A stretch of 64,000 bases of DNA from Moorena sp. SIOASIH (GCF_010671925.1 NZ_JAAHIH010000004.1:1075234-1139233); one strand, 5' to 3'. Shown: positions 41,042-50,979, numbered from the stretch's first letter. Translations and numbers: made by a program. The notes: a model not told the origin generated them from the letters alone.

Positions 41042-42409
41042 ATGACAACAATGACATCAGAGACGGCTGAAGTATTATCGGTAAATCAAAGGACTAATCA
41101 GACGGAAAAATCAGATAGGGACAATAAACCGGTCAAGCTAGCTTATATCAAGCTAATCCTCTGCGCTACAGGGATTGGCATTGCTGGCGGATTAGTAGCA
41201 ACTAGCTACTATTTTGTCCTAGAACAGTGTTTGCATTTTGTTTGGCATTGGTTACCCGAATTTCTAGAACCCTATTTCCCGAGTTGGCTACCCTCTTGGA
41301 ATTATGTGTGGATTGCCACTACCATTGGTGGGTTTTTCGTGGGCTTATCCCTCTACTTCTTGGGGTTACCCGGTGAAATGGCGTTGGTGATTGAAAAAGT
41401 CCACGATCCAGGCAGGATGGAGCCTCGTCAAACTCCTGGCATGATTGTGACCTCTCTAATTTCCATCACCGCTGGCGGGAGTGCAGGACCAGAAGCACCA
41501 TTGGTACAGATTAATGGTAGCTTAGGTAGCTGGCTAGGAGTCAAGCTTAAACTGGCAATCAGCCATATCCGGATATTGACCTTCTGCGGGATGAGTGCTG
41601 CTCTTGGTGCCTTTTTTGGTGCGCCGATCGGGGGGGCATTGTTTGCCCTAGAAATTCCCCACCGCCGGAGTCTGGAATACTATGAAGCCATCGTACCAGC
41701 CATTGTCGCGTCAATTTTTAGCTTCTCTGTTTTCCGCTTTGGTACTGGGTTAAATGTGGGAGGAATTTACCGCTTTAACCTTTTTGATACATTACCTACT
41801 CTGTCCTGGCTAAATTTAATTGAGGGTGCATTACTCGGGGTTGCTGGTGGATTAGCAGCTATCGTGTTTATCTATATCTTTCGCTTTACCAAGTCTTGGA
41901 TTAAATCGATTGAACATCGCCACATTTTGCTAGCTACACTAGGCGGATTATCTATCGGGTTGATTGCTGTATTCTTTCCCCAAACCCTATTTTTTAGTGA
42001 GGAGCAAATTGAAACAGTCATTGAACAAGGTCCCACTTTGGGGGTAACCATGTTACTAGGGATTGCCTTGGCAAAAATGTTTGCGATCAGTTTTACCCTC
42101 CACGGTGGGTTTAGAGGCGGATTTATCTTTCCTCTATTTTTCATCGGTGCTAATCTCGGTTTAGCTATCTCCATCGCCTTACCCGAAATTCACCCCACCA
42201 TTGCTATGCTTTGCCTGATGGCAGCAGTGAATGTGGCTGTCACCAAAACACCGGTCAGTAGCACGGTTATTCTTAGCGTTCTGTCTGATACCTCGATTCT
42301 TCCAATTATTGCTATTGCTAGCTTTGCCAGTTTCTTGTTGACTACTAATATTTCTTTGCTTAAAACTCAGCGATCGCGTAGTCAGGAGGGTATCCCAGTA
42401 ATGGCTTAA
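41042..42409 (+). CDS. ClC-family chloride channel or Cl-/H+ antiporter
   Basis: 455 residues with about ten hydrophobic helices. SAGPEAPLVQ (about 157) corresponds to the G-R-E-G-P filter motif and keeps the gating glutamate. GAFFGAPIGGALFALE (about 193) and GGFRGGFIFPLFFIGANLG (about 358) match the second and third filter regions, and AAVNVAVTKTPVSSTVI follows. The protein moves chloride across the plasma membrane, perhaps for salt or pH homeostasis. It ends at a terminator that overlaps its last codons. Confidence 0.92.
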   Translation: MTTMTSETAEVLSVNQRTNQTEKSDRDNKPVKLAYIKLILCATGIGIAGGLVATSYYFVLEQCLHFVWHWLPEFLEPYFPSWLPSWNYVWIATTIGGFFVGLSLYFLGLPGEMALVIEKVHDPGRMEPRQTPGMIVTSLISITAGGSAGPEAPLVQINGSLGSWLGVKLKLAISHIRILTFCGMSAALGAFFGAPIGGALFALEIPHRRSLEYYEAIVPAIVASIFSFSVFRFGTGLNVGGIYRFNLFDTLPTLSWLNLIEGALLGVAGGLAAIVFIYIFRFTKSWIKSIEHRHILLATLGGLSIGLIAVFFPQTLFFSEEQIETVIEQGPTLGVTMLLGIALAKMFAISFTLHGGFRGGFIFPLFFIGANLGLAISIALPEIHPTIAMLCLMAAVNVAVTKTPVSSTVILSVLSDTSILPIIAIASFASFLLTTNISLLKTQRSRSQEGIPVMA

Positions 42410-42441
42410 GAATAATTAAGCCTGACTACTGAGTTTTTTTT
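42363..42441 (+). terminator. Terminator overlapping the ClC 3' end
   Basis: AAACTCAG and GTAGTCAGG in the last codons pair with CCTGACTAC and CTGAGTTT (42421-42436), followed by eight T. The inner CTTAAGAATAATTAAG is a second small palindrome. Confidence 0.7.
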
Positions 42442-42542
42442 GTTGAGAAGTTAGCTAATTTCGTAATTAACAGCCAACCCCCAACAAAAAACCATCAGTT
42501 AGGTAAAATTAGATGGTTAACAGCTTGCTCGATAGGTAAAGC

Positions 42543-42812
42543 GTGAAACCTCTAAAAGAGTTCTGTCTAAGTGTTGTTGATCTCGAATTGATGCCAACTG
42601 CGCTGAAGGTGGCTTTGGTCGTTGGCTCAGTTCTGTTTGTGATCAATCATGGTTCTGCTCTGCTACAAGGGCAGATGAATCGAGAGCGATGGATTTCAGG
42701 GGGTTTAACCTATATGATTCCCTACTTGGTCAACATTCATGGTCAGTACACCATCCGTTATAGGCAAATGGCTCGAAGAGGAAAAGCAAATTCTAATCGC
42801 AATTCTGGTTAA
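42543..42812 (+). CDS. nrtS: NrtS-type nitrate/nitrite transporter
   Basis: 89 residues from a GTG. Two hydrophobic helices carry the NrtS pattern TALKVALVVGSVLFVINHGSALLQGQMNRERWISGGLTYMIPYLVNIHGQY. NrtS proteins are small nitrate/nitrite carriers first described in marine cyanobacteria. They work as oligomers in the plasma membrane. A single copy is present here, whereas some species carry two adjacent copies. It sits between the ClC gene and an aminotransferase class IV gene, 14 bp before the latter, so translation may be linked. Confidence 0.83.
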   Translation: MKPLKEFCLSVVDLELMPTALKVALVVGSVLFVINHGSALLQGQMNRERWISGGLTYMIPYLVNIHGQYTIRYRQMARRGKANSNRNSG

Positions 42813-42826
42813 TCACGATCATAGTC

Positions 42827-43636
42827 ATGTCAAAACCCTGCTTCTGGTACAATGGCCAGCTAATTGAGGGCAACTCCCTGAGTCTGACCATTGATGAGCC
42901 AGGATTTATCTATGGCGCTACAGTTTTTACGACCTTACGAGTTTATCATCAGTCATTAGATCACCCACTAACCGATTGGACTAATCATTGCCATCGCCTC
43001 CAATCGACTCTACAAGCATTTGGTTGGCAACAGCCGGATTGGGAGCAATTGCGCCAGGGAGCACAATCACTGATCACCCTTTACCCAGTGCTGAGAATTA
43101 CCCTATTCCCCGATGGGCGAGAATTGATTATGGGTCGTTCTCTGCCAGCCAATTTAGCCCAGTGGCAAGAACAGGGTATCACCGCTTGGGTAGCCCAGTC
43201 CCCCTCCCTAAAATTTCATCGCTGCTTACCCACTCACAAGACCGGGAATTACTTATCTCCATGGCTGGGGAAGCAAATGGCGCAAAATATGGGAGCACAG
43301 GAAGCGATTCTGGTAGATAATCACGGCAATTGGCTGGAAACTAGCACAGGTAACTTATGGGGATGGAGAGATGGTCAGTGGTGGACACCACCAGTGGAAG
43401 CTGGAATTTTACCAGGTGTGATGCGATCGCATTTAATTGAGTGGCTGACTTGCCAAAATCAGAGAGTTTGTGAGGAACCTTGGTCACCCGAGTTGGTAGG
43501 ACAGTTGGATGCGATCGCATACACTAACTGCGTGGTGGAGGTTGTTCCCATTCACCGGGTCATTCAAGGCAATTCTGAACGAGTTTATGACCCACTACAC
43601 CCAGTTTTCCAAGACTTAGGACAGCTTAACTATTAA
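42827..43636 (+). CDS. pabC: Aminotransferase class IV, likely aminodeoxychorismate lyase
   Basis: 269 residues, a fold-type IV PLP enzyme. It starts FWYNGQLIEGNSLSLTIDEPGFIYGATVFTTLRVY. The PLP lysine is in THKTGNYLSPWLGKQMA (about 145), and GAQEAILVDNHGNWLETSTGNLWGW and GILPGVMRS follow. This matches cyanobacterial PabC-like proteins that release p-aminobenzoate and pyruvate for folate synthesis. Branched-chain or D-amino-acid aminotransferases share the fold, so the assignment is likely but not certain. It starts 14 bp after nrtS. Confidence 0.75.
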   Translation: MSKPCFWYNGQLIEGNSLSLTIDEPGFIYGATVFTTLRVYHQSLDHPLTDWTNHCHRLQSTLQAFGWQQPDWEQLRQGAQSLITLYPVLRITLFPDGRELIMGRSLPANLAQWQEQGITAWVAQSPSLKFHRCLPTHKTGNYLSPWLGKQMAQNMGAQEAILVDNHGNWLETSTGNLWGWRDGQWWTPPVEAGILPGVMRSHLIEWLTCQNQRVCEEPWSPELVGQLDAIAYTNCVVEVVPIHRVIQGNSERVYDPLHPVFQDLGQLNY

Positions 43637-43651
43637 CTTTGAAGTATTAAA

Positions 43652-43811
43652 TATAGCAGTTTTCAATTGTGTTAGATCCAAAATTTTTTGATTTTAGGGA
43701 ACAGGGAATAGGTAACAGGGAATAGGTAACAGGGAATAGGTAACAGGGAATAGGTAACAGGGAATAGGGAAAAAATCCTGTGTACCTCATAAGTATGGAA
43801 AACACTATATT
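43652..43811. repeat. Composite element, GGGAACA/GGGAATA core, TIR-like ends
   Basis: TATAGCAGTTTTCAATTGTG at the left. About nine alternating 7-mers (GGGAATA, GGTAACA) form the core. The right tail is TGTACCTCATAAGTATGG and AACACTATA. Confidence 0.85.
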
Positions 43812-43848
43812 AACTGTTAATTGACGAACAACTTCCTACTCTGTTTAT

Positions 43849-43961
43849 GGCGTTGCACAATAACGGGATGATGTACCTATTTGCCGAAGTTTGAACTGTA
43901 GACTATAAGCCACTTTCAGTTATGTGCAAAAAATGGTATCATCCTAAAAATGTGCAACGCC
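43849..43961. mobile_element. MITE, 113 bp, with 8-bp target duplication
   Basis: Perfect 11-bp terminal inverted repeats GGCGTTGCACA / TGTGCAACGCC are flanked by the direct repeat CTGTTTAT (43841-43848 and 43962-43969). Inner arms GGATGAT and ATCATCC extend the hairpin. No coding capacity. Confidence 0.92.
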
Positions 43962-44109
43962 CTGTTTATTGATCAGGGGTTGCCTTACATTAGCTGACAG
44001 CTCAATGCTGTTCGCGTAGCGTGGGTGGCACAGGCTTCGACGCTGGGAGGTAGCGCATTAGCTGACTGCTTACCTTTAGTCTAAGCTTCAGACGTTCAAA
44101 GTAGGTAAG

Positions 44110-44350
44110 TATTCAGCTATCAGCTATCAGCTATAAGTTATCAGTCATTGGCCGTAGGCCACGCTACTTGAGGTGCTATCAGCTTTTGAATCAAACAGGT
44201 AAGCATTGGAATAATGCTGAGTTACATCTTTTGAATCAAACAGGTAAGCATTGGAATAATGCTGAGTTAGGTCAGCATTAGGCTAACGTCATTAGGCTAA
44301 CCTCTGACGGCTGACGGCTGACGGCTGACGGCTGACGGCTGACTGCTTAC
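44110..44350. repeat. Repeat block: CAGCTAT 7-mers, palindrome, 38-bp duplication
   Basis: CAGCTAT 7-mers (44114-44135), TTGGCCGTAGGCCACGCTAC (44148), two tandem copies of a 38-bp unit beginning CTTTTGAATCAAACAGGTAA (44191-44268), and TGACGGC 7-mers (44306-44345). Confidence 0.9.
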
Positions 44351-44698
44351 CAAAGTAAAGTAGTTGTTTTGACGGTATACACCCAATGATTATTATCAAA
44401 AATTTAATCTAGGTATGGATAAATCTACTGAGCCTGCTATCTGTTGACCCTTGTTTGGTAGCTAAAAAAATCTATGCAATTACAATTCCCAAGTTTCAAA
44501 TTTGGTGCTTTCTGATTCAATCAATAGATTATATTCGGTAAATTTTAGGATATAGTTATACCAAAAATCCGTATTTATACGGTCAATTAATTAATCAAAA
44601 TTGTGTAAATTCAAGACATATATTCAGAATTACGAGACAATTTTCGTAAGAAATATATCAACATGGCCCCTAGAGGGTCTGGGAGATAATATCTCGGT
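44351..44698. other. Upstream region of the hybrid kinase gene
   Basis: About 350 bp of AT-rich non-coding sequence, probably including its promoter. No specific site can be named. Confidence 0.4.
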
Positions 44699-47600
44699 AT
44701 GCCCTACTCAATGGTTTTTGTCTGGCTCAATTTTCTCATAGAAACTGTCCCAATTAGCGATACAGATAGAGCAATGAGTGGTACCTATGACCTAAAGTTA
44801 GTTGTTCTATCCATTGCTATCGCCTCGATTGTGACCTATACGGTGCTGATTCTAGCTGGACAACTAAAAACCTCACAAAAGAGTACCCGTAAAGGTTGGC
44901 TGATTGGTGGGGCAATGATCATGGGAGTTGGGATTTGGTCAATACACTTTTTGGGAATGCTAGCATTCCGGTTCCCCATCCCCATCACTTACGATACGCC
45001 CATGGTACTGCTTTCTTACTGGGTAGCAGTGGTAATATCTGGTGCCGTACTCTATAGTGTCAGCCGCATCACCAACCTCAGACAGTTAATGGTAGGCAGT
45101 GTGGTAATGGGATTAGCGATCGCATCCTTACCCTACCTGCTGATCGCTGCCATGGGAATACCAAGGCTGATTCACTACAACCTCCTTTTAGTTGCCCTAT
45201 CCGTTGTTATAGCCAGCTTGACATCCTTTTTCATCTTGTGGCTATCCTTTGATTTGGGGGTAGGAACTAGAAAAGTCCTTAATTGGTGGAAGCTTTGCTG
45301 GGCAGTGATCCTGGGATTAGCCATTACCGCTGTCAACTATACAACCATGATAGCAGCCAAGTTCACCGTTACTCCACCATTAGACACTGGTTTTTCTCAG
45401 ACATTAAATACTTCGGTGGTAACAAGCACCATAGGGATAACTAACCTAATCATCTTCAGCCTCACCTTAATTGCCTCATATTACGAGCAGAAAACGAGTA
45501 AAGCACTGCAAGCTCTTAGACAAGAAGCATTGCAAGAGAGCGAAAGGCTATTCCGGACGGTGATTAGAGAAATGCAGGTAGGGGTGTTGCTATTCGAGGT
45601 AAAAACCGAATTCATGCTCTTTAATCAGGCGGCTCTGGATATACTGGGCTTCACCGAAAGTGAATTGTTGGATAAAAGTCCTTTTGGTTCGGATTGGACT
45701 ATCATTCACGAAGACACCACTCCATTCCCCACCGAAAGTCGTCCCATCCAACAAGCAATTAGCACCCGTAAACTGGTACGAAACGTGGTGATGGGTGTCT
45801 ACAATCGAGCTACTGAAGATTGGGTATGGTTACTAGTGAATGCAGATCCCCAGGTGGGGGTGGATGGAAAAGTAGAGCAAGTCATTTGTACCTTTAGTGA
45901 TATCACGAATCGCAAGCGAGCCGAGGAAGCGCTGCGGCAAGCTGAAGCGAATTACCGTAGCATCTTTGAGAATTCAGTAGAGGGCATCTATCAGATTACA
46001 CCCGATGGGCGCTTTATTAGTGCCAATCCAGCCTTAGCACGGATCTATGGCTATTCTTCCCCAGAAGAACTAGTAGAGTCAATCACGAACGTCTCAAAAC
46101 AAATTTACGTGGACACTGAGGCTCGTACCGAGTTTACTCACAGAATCGCGGAAAATGGGGCTGTATCATCCATTGAGGCTCAGGCTTATCGCAAAGATGG
46201 TAGTGTAATCTCGATTTTGGAAAATGTGCGCCCTGTCCGAGACACTAATGGCAATTTGCTCTACTACGAAGGCTCTGTGGAAGACATTACCGAACGCAAG
46301 CGAGTTGAACTGGCCTTGCTGGAGAGAGAGGAGCAGTATCGGTCAGTCGTGGAAAATGTGCAAGAGGTTATTTTCCAAACCGATGGGCTTGGGGTGTTGA
46401 CCTTTCTCAATCCAACTTGGACAGAAATGACGGGCTTTTCTGTAGCAGATAGCATTGGTAAGAACTTTATTAATTATCTCCATCCTGATGACCGTCAAAC
46501 TAACATAGAACTGTTTCAATCCCTAATTACCCACAAACAGGAGTATTATCAGCAGGAACTAAGGTATATTACCAAGAATGGGGGCTCGGGGTGGCTGGAA
46601 ATTCATGCGCAATTAACCCTAGATCCTGACAGTACTATCACAGGTACCTCTGGCACTATCCGAGATATTACAAATCGTAAATTAAGCGAGTCACATCTGA
46701 AAGAAAGTGAGAAACAACTGCGTCAAGTTATTGATTTAGTACCTCATTTTATTTACGCCAAGAACCGAGATGGAGAGTTTCTTCTAGCCAACAAAGCAGT
46801 TGCGGAAGCTTATGGTACGACAGTAGATGAGTTACTATACCATCGGGATGAAGATTTTGCTCAATCTTTCCTAAAATCATTCGAGTTTAGAGAGGCGGAT
46901 TTGCAGGTATTGGAGAGTGGAGAACCGACACACCTTCCAGAAGAGACGCTCATCTATCCCGATGGAGAAAAGCGTATAATCCAAACTACCAAAATTCCCT
47001 TCTCCTTAGCAATTTCCCACATGCCAGCGGTACTAAGCGTATCCATTGATATATCTGAGCAAAAGCAAGCCGAGGAAGCATTACACCAGCAACTGACTCG
47101 TGTGATGCTACTCAAACAGGTGACCCAAGAAATCCGCCAAAGTTTAAACACTAAACAAATTTTTCAGACCACCGCCACACAAATTGGTCAAGTGTTTCAG
47201 GTCAATCGTTGCACCATTCATACCTATGTTTCCCAACCCTATCCTCGAATTCCTACCGTGGCTGAGTATTTAGAAAAGGGTTATCTATCCATACTGGATT
47301 TAGAAATTCCGATTCTGGGGAATCCTCATTTAGAGCAGTTGTTAGTCCAAGACCGAGCCATCAGTTCCCCTAATGTTTACGAAGACCCTCTTCTGAAACC
47401 GATGATCCCAATATGTCGGCAGATTGGAGTCAAATCCATGTTGGTAATTCGTACTTCCTATCAGGGGGAACCGAATGGTGTGATTGGAATACATCACTGT
47501 GATGAATTTCGTCAGTGGAGTCTGGATGAAATTGAGTTACTCGAAGCCGTGGCTGACCAAGTAGGGATTGCTATTGCTCAGGCTCACCTGCTTGAGCAAG

Positions 47601-49939
47601 AAACCCGCCAACGAGAGCAATTGACTGAGAAAAATTTCGCCCTAGAGCAAGCTAGAAGAACTGCCGAAGCGGCCACTCAGGCAAAAAGCGAATTTCTGGC
47701 AACCATGAGCCATGAAATCCGGACTCCTATGAATGCCGTGATTGGCATGACGGGTTTGCTACTGGATACAGACCTAACGCCCCAGCAACGAGACTTTGTG
47801 GAAACGATCCGCAATAGTGGGGATAGTTTACTCACCATCATTAATGATATTCTCGATTTTTCAAAAATTGAGTCTGGAAAGCTGGAGTTAGAAGAACAAC
47901 CGTTTAATCTGATCACTTGCATTGAGGAATCCTTAGATTTGTTGGCGGCAAAAGCAGCTGAGAAAAAATTGGAGTTAGCCTATCTATTCCATCCCAACAC
48001 TCCACCCATGATTGTGGGAGATGTGACTCGGCTGCGCCAAATTCTAGTCAATTTGTTGGGGAATGCGATTAAATTTACCCATATCGGGGAAGTGTTAGTT
48101 TCTGTAACTGCCCGAGAACTTAGCATAGGGGAATCGCTTGATGGCAAAGAAAAAGAACAAAGCATTACTGCTAGCCACTCCTACCCCTTAACATCTGCTC
48201 CTGACTACGGAAAACACTACTCTTTGAGTTTCCCTACTCTACCCAATGGAAACGACTACACTCTACAAGAAGGATTTGACCAGACGCGGTATACCAATGG
48301 GGTCAGAGGAGCTAACGGAACACAGAACAACACGAGAGACAACACAAGAGTATTTTCACCGCCTCACCCCCAGATTTCTTCCCGCAACCCTAACACTGCC
48401 AGATTTTGTACCACCTCCACCCAATCCTCAATCTACGAAATCCAATTTGTGGTCAAGGATACTGGCATCGGCATTCCTGAGGATCGGATCGACCGCCTGT
48501 TCCAGTCCTTCTCTCAGGTGGATTCCTCCACATCTCGCCAATATGGAGGCACAGGTCTTGGTCTGGCCATTTGTCAACGGCTCACCACCATGATGGGTGG
48601 GAAAATTTGGGTAGAAAGTCAAGTTGGTCAAGGCTCTAAATTTTATTTCACTGTATTGGCTAAACAGCCTGATCCGATCGAACAACCTAACCTGCCAGTA
48701 TCTCAGCCATTGTTAGAAGGAAAGCGGCTGCTGATTGTGGATGATAGTGCGACCAACCGCACGATTATCTCCGAGCAAGCCAAGTCTTGGGGTATGTTTA
48801 CCCAGACAGCAGCATCAGGTAGAGAAGCTCTCGATTGGCTCAGTCAGGGGGATAAATTTGACATTGCCATTCTTGATGGGTATATGCCTGAGATGGATGG
48901 TTTTACCCTAGCAACGAAAATCCGCCAGGAGTCTGAGGGTCAAGCCTTGCCCTTGGTAATGCTCAGCTCAATGAGTCAATCAGATACAAAGCATCATCAG
49001 AGTCAGCTAGATATTGCAGCTGTTTTAAACAAGCCTATTAAGCAATCTCAGCTTTACGATGTTTTGACCCAGGTGATGAGCGGACAGCCGATCAAGATTA
49101 AGCGCACACCTGCTCAACACCTAAAACTTGACACCGAAATGGCGCAAAAGCATCCTTTGCGGATTTTGTTGGCTGAAGATAATATCGTTAACCAGCAGTT
49201 AGCCCTGCAATTGTTGAAACGGATGGGGTACCGGGCTGATGTCGCGGGTAATGGATTAGAAGTACTCCAAGCTCTTACTCGTCAGCCCTATGACCTGGTT
49301 TTGATGGATGTCCAGATGCCGGAAATGGATGGCTTAACTGCGACGCAACGGATTTGTGAACAATGGCCAGCTCATGGACGCCCCTGGATTATTGCCATGA
49401 CTGCTAATGCCATGGAAGGGGATCGAGAAATGTGTCTGAGTGTAGGAATGGATGATTACATTAGCAAACCTATCCAGGTCCCAGAGTTAGTCCGTGCCTT
49501 GAGTCAATGTCCGCACCATCGTGAACCTCCCCAGCCAGTAGTAGCTGATCAAGCTGTTGACTTTTCGGTTTTGCAATCCTTGATCGACAGTATCGGAGAA
49601 GGGGGGGCGGAATGCTTGCTTGGTTTGATTGAAATTTACTTAAAAGATACTCCGAGGTTAGTAAAAAACATGGCTAAAGCAATTAGTGAAGAAGAGCCAA
49701 AAGCCATGGAAATTGCGGCTCACACATTAAAGTCTAGTAGCGCTACCCTAGGGGGGATAAATCTCTCCAAACTGTGTCAGAAACTGGAAAGTCTGGGGAG
49801 GTCGGACACTATCACTGGAGCAGCGGAAATTTTTGCCCAGCTTGAGCCTGAATACCAACAAGTCAGAGCAGGACTGACCGAGAGTGCTAAGAAAATTGAA
49901 CAACAATCCTTCAGCCCAGTCCTCACCCATAATGTATGA
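44699..49939 (+). CDS. MHYT-PAS-GAF hybrid histidine kinase with two receivers and HPt
   Basis: 1746 residues. Seven membrane helices with MHYT-like WSIHFLGM fill about 20-265. Four PAS/PAC modules follow (about 285-785), then a GAF domain (about 800-985). HisKA FLATMSHEIRTPMN has the phospho-His near 1004. The ATPase has N box LLGNAIKF (about 1120), G1 KDTGIGIP (about 1253) and G2 GGTGLGL (about 1283). Two receivers follow (Asp in AILDGYMPEMDG about 1393, and LVLMDVQMPEMDG about 1535), then an HPt with His in AAHTLKSSSAT (about 1674). It forms a complete phosphorelay in one chain. A Ser/Asn/Thr-rich insertion of about 100 residues splits the ATPase between the N and G1 boxes. The partner regulator is not adjacent. 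Confidence 0.93.
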   Translation: MPYSMVFVWLNFLIETVPISDTDRAMSGTYDLKLVVLSIAIASIVTYTVLILAGQLKTSQKSTRKGWLIGGAMIMGVGIWSIHFLGMLAFRFPIPITYDTPMVLLSYWVAVVISGAVLYSVSRITNLRQLMVGSVVMGLAIASLPYLLIAAMGIPRLIHYNLLLVALSVVIASLTSFFILWLSFDLGVGTRKVLNWWKLCWAVILGLAITAVNYTTMIAAKFTVTPPLDTGFSQTLNTSVVTSTIGITNLIIFSLTLIASYYEQKTSKALQALRQEALQESERLFRTVIREMQVGVLLFEVKTEFMLFNQAALDILGFTESELLDKSPFGSDWTIIHEDTTPFPTESRPIQQAISTRKLVRNVVMGVYNRATEDWVWLLVNADPQVGVDGKVEQVICTFSDITNRKRAEEALRQAEANYRSIFENSVEGIYQITPDGRFISANPALARIYGYSSPEELVESITNVSKQIYVDTEARTEFTHRIAENGAVSSIEAQAYRKDGSVISILENVRPVRDTNGNLLYYEGSVEDITERKRVELALLEREEQYRSVVENVQEVIFQTDGLGVLTFLNPTWTEMTGFSVADSIGKNFINYLHPDDRQTNIELFQSLITHKQEYYQQELRYITKNGGSGWLEIHAQLTLDPDSTITGTSGTIRDITNRKLSESHLKESEKQLRQVIDLVPHFIYAKNRDGEFLLANKAVAEAYGTTVDELLYHRDEDFAQSFLKSFEFREADLQVLESGEPTHLPEETLIYPDGEKRIIQTTKIPFSLAISHMPAVLSVSIDISEQKQAEEALHQQLTRVMLLKQVTQEIRQSLNTKQIFQTTATQIGQVFQVNRCTIHTYVSQPYPRIPTVAEYLEKGYLSILDLEIPILGNPHLEQLLVQDRAISSPNVYEDPLLKPMIPICRQIGVKSMLVIRTSYQGEPNGVIGIHHCDEFRQWSLDEIELLEAVADQVGIAIAQAHLLEQETRQREQLTEKNFALEQARRTAEAATQAKSEFLATMSHEIRTPMNAVIGMTGLLLDTDLTPQQRDFVETIRNSGDSLLTIINDILDFSKIESGKLELEEQPFNLITCIEESLDLLAAKAAEKKLELAYLFHPNTPPMIVGDVTRLRQILVNLLGNAIKFTHIGEVLVSVTARELSIGESLDGKEKEQSITASHSYPLTSAPDYGKHYSLSFPTLPNGNDYTLQEGFDQTRYTNGVRGANGTQNNTRDNTRVFSPPHPQISSRNPNTARFCTTSTQSSIYEIQFVVKDTGIGIPEDRIDRLFQSFSQVDSSTSRQYGGTGLGLAICQRLTTMMGGKIWVESQVGQGSKFYFTVLAKQPDPIEQPNLPVSQPLLEGKRLLIVDDSATNRTIISEQAKSWGMFTQTAASGREALDWLSQGDKFDIAILDGYMPEMDGFTLATKIRQESEGQALPLVMLSSMSQSDTKHHQSQLDIAAVLNKPIKQSQLYDVLTQVMSGQPIKIKRTPAQHLKLDTEMAQKHPLRILLAEDNIVNQQLALQLLKRMGYRADVAGNGLEVLQALTRQPYDLVLMDVQMPEMDGLTATQRICEQWPAHGRPWIIAMTANAMEGDREMCLSVGMDDYISKPIQVPELVRALSQCPHHREPPQPVVADQAVDFSVLQSLIDSIGEGGAECLLGLIEIYLKDTPRLVKNMAKAISEEEPKAMEIAAHTLKSSSATLGGINLSKLCQKLESLGRSDTITGAAEIFAQLEPEYQQVRAGLTESAKKIEQQSFSPVLTHNV

Positions 49940-50000
49940 TTTGGGTAGGGTTAGGGAAACCAGGAAACAAATCTTTTCCTAATCGGAAACTATTTTTTTT

Positions 50001-50197
50001 AAGGCAAAAGGCAAAAGGCAAAAGGCTAAAGGCAAAAGGCAAAAGGCTAAAGGCAAAAGGCAAAAGGCAAAAGGCTAAAGGCAAAAGGCAAAAGGCTAAA
50101 GGCTAAAGGCTAAAGGCTAAAGGCAAAAGGCTAAAGGCTAAAGGCTAAAGGCAAAAGGCAAAAGGCAAAAGGCAAAAGGCAAAAGGCAAAAGGCAAA
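50001..50197. repeat. GGCAAAA/GGCTAAA heptamer array, about 28 copies
   Basis: The longest 7-mer array in the window, mixing GGCAAAA and GGCTAAA units. It fills most of the gap between the kinase and ftsE genes. Confidence 0.97.
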
Positions 50198-50284
50198 ATT
50201 TTATAAGAAATAAAGAGTTTTTTTTAAATAGAATCAGTGTCAAAAAGTACTGTATATAATAAGGGTCAGCAATGCTATTTTCCT

Positions 50285-50956
50285 CTAAAAAGGGCTATAC
50301 AAACGCCCTTCTCGCAGCTGTACTACTGGCTGATTGGAGATTCTGACTAAGTTTTCATCATGAGTTGTGACAATAACTGTAGTGCCTAGGTGATTGAGTT
50401 TTCTGAGAATGTTTAATACCTGCCAAGAATTGTCGGGATCGAGGTTACCTGTTGGCTCATCAGCTAATATCAAGGGCGGTGTACTAACAATGGCACGAGC
50501 CAGGCTTACCCGTTGTTGCTCTCCTCCTGAAAGTTCCTCTGGAAAACAGTTGGCTTTGTGTTGCAAACCCACTAATTTAAGGGTTGGTGTTAGGCGTCGC
50601 TTAATTTCTTTGCGAGTGAAACTCTGTGCCCACAGAACAAAAGCGATATTCTCTGAGACAGTTCGCTTGGGAATTAGTTTGTAGTCCTGAAAAACAATCC
50701 CCAGGCGACGGCGTAGGAAGGACAAGCGATCGCCTCGTAATTGCCCAACATTGATTTGATCGACAAATACTTTACCTTGGGTGGGACGCTGTTCACCATA
50801 CAGTAATTTTAGCAATGTGGATTTACCAGCACCAGAAGGTCCTGTGATAAATAAAAAGTCTCCTGACTTGACTTCTAGATTGACGTTAAACAAACCTCGG
50901 TTGTTGGGATAGGTTGTTGTTACTCCTTGTAATTTGATTATCGCTTTCTGGGTCAT
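50285..50956 (-). CDS. ftsE: FtsE-like ABC ATPase
   Basis: 223 residues, a stand-alone ABC ATPase: Walker A GPSGAGKSTLLKLLYG (about 39), Q-loop GIVFQDYKLIPKRTVSENIAFVLW, signature LSGGEQQRVSLARA (about 140), Walker B ILADEPTGNLD (about 159) and switch His in VTTHD. The Q-loop sequence FQDYKL and overall length fit FtsE, which with FtsX controls cell-wall hydrolases at division. No ftsX is present in the flanking sequence, so the partner must be elsewhere or the protein pairs with another permease. Confidence 0.8.
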   Translation of the reverse strand: MTQKAIIKLQGVTTTYPNNRGLFNVNLEVKSGDFLFITGPSGAGKSTLLKLLYGEQRPTQGKVFVDQINVGQLRGDRLSFLRRRLGIVFQDYKLIPKRTVSENIAFVLWAQSFTRKEIKRRLTPTLKLVGLQHKANCFPEELSGGEQQRVSLARAIVSTPPLILADEPTGNLDPDNSWQVLNILRKLNHLGTTVIVTTHDENLVRISNQPVVQLREGRLYSPF

Positions 50957-50979
50957 TAGGGATTAGGGAAAGATAGGGA

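Noticed and set aside
48246..48593. 115-codon frame inside the kinase gene
   Set aside because: Shadow of the kinase coding sequence in another frame.
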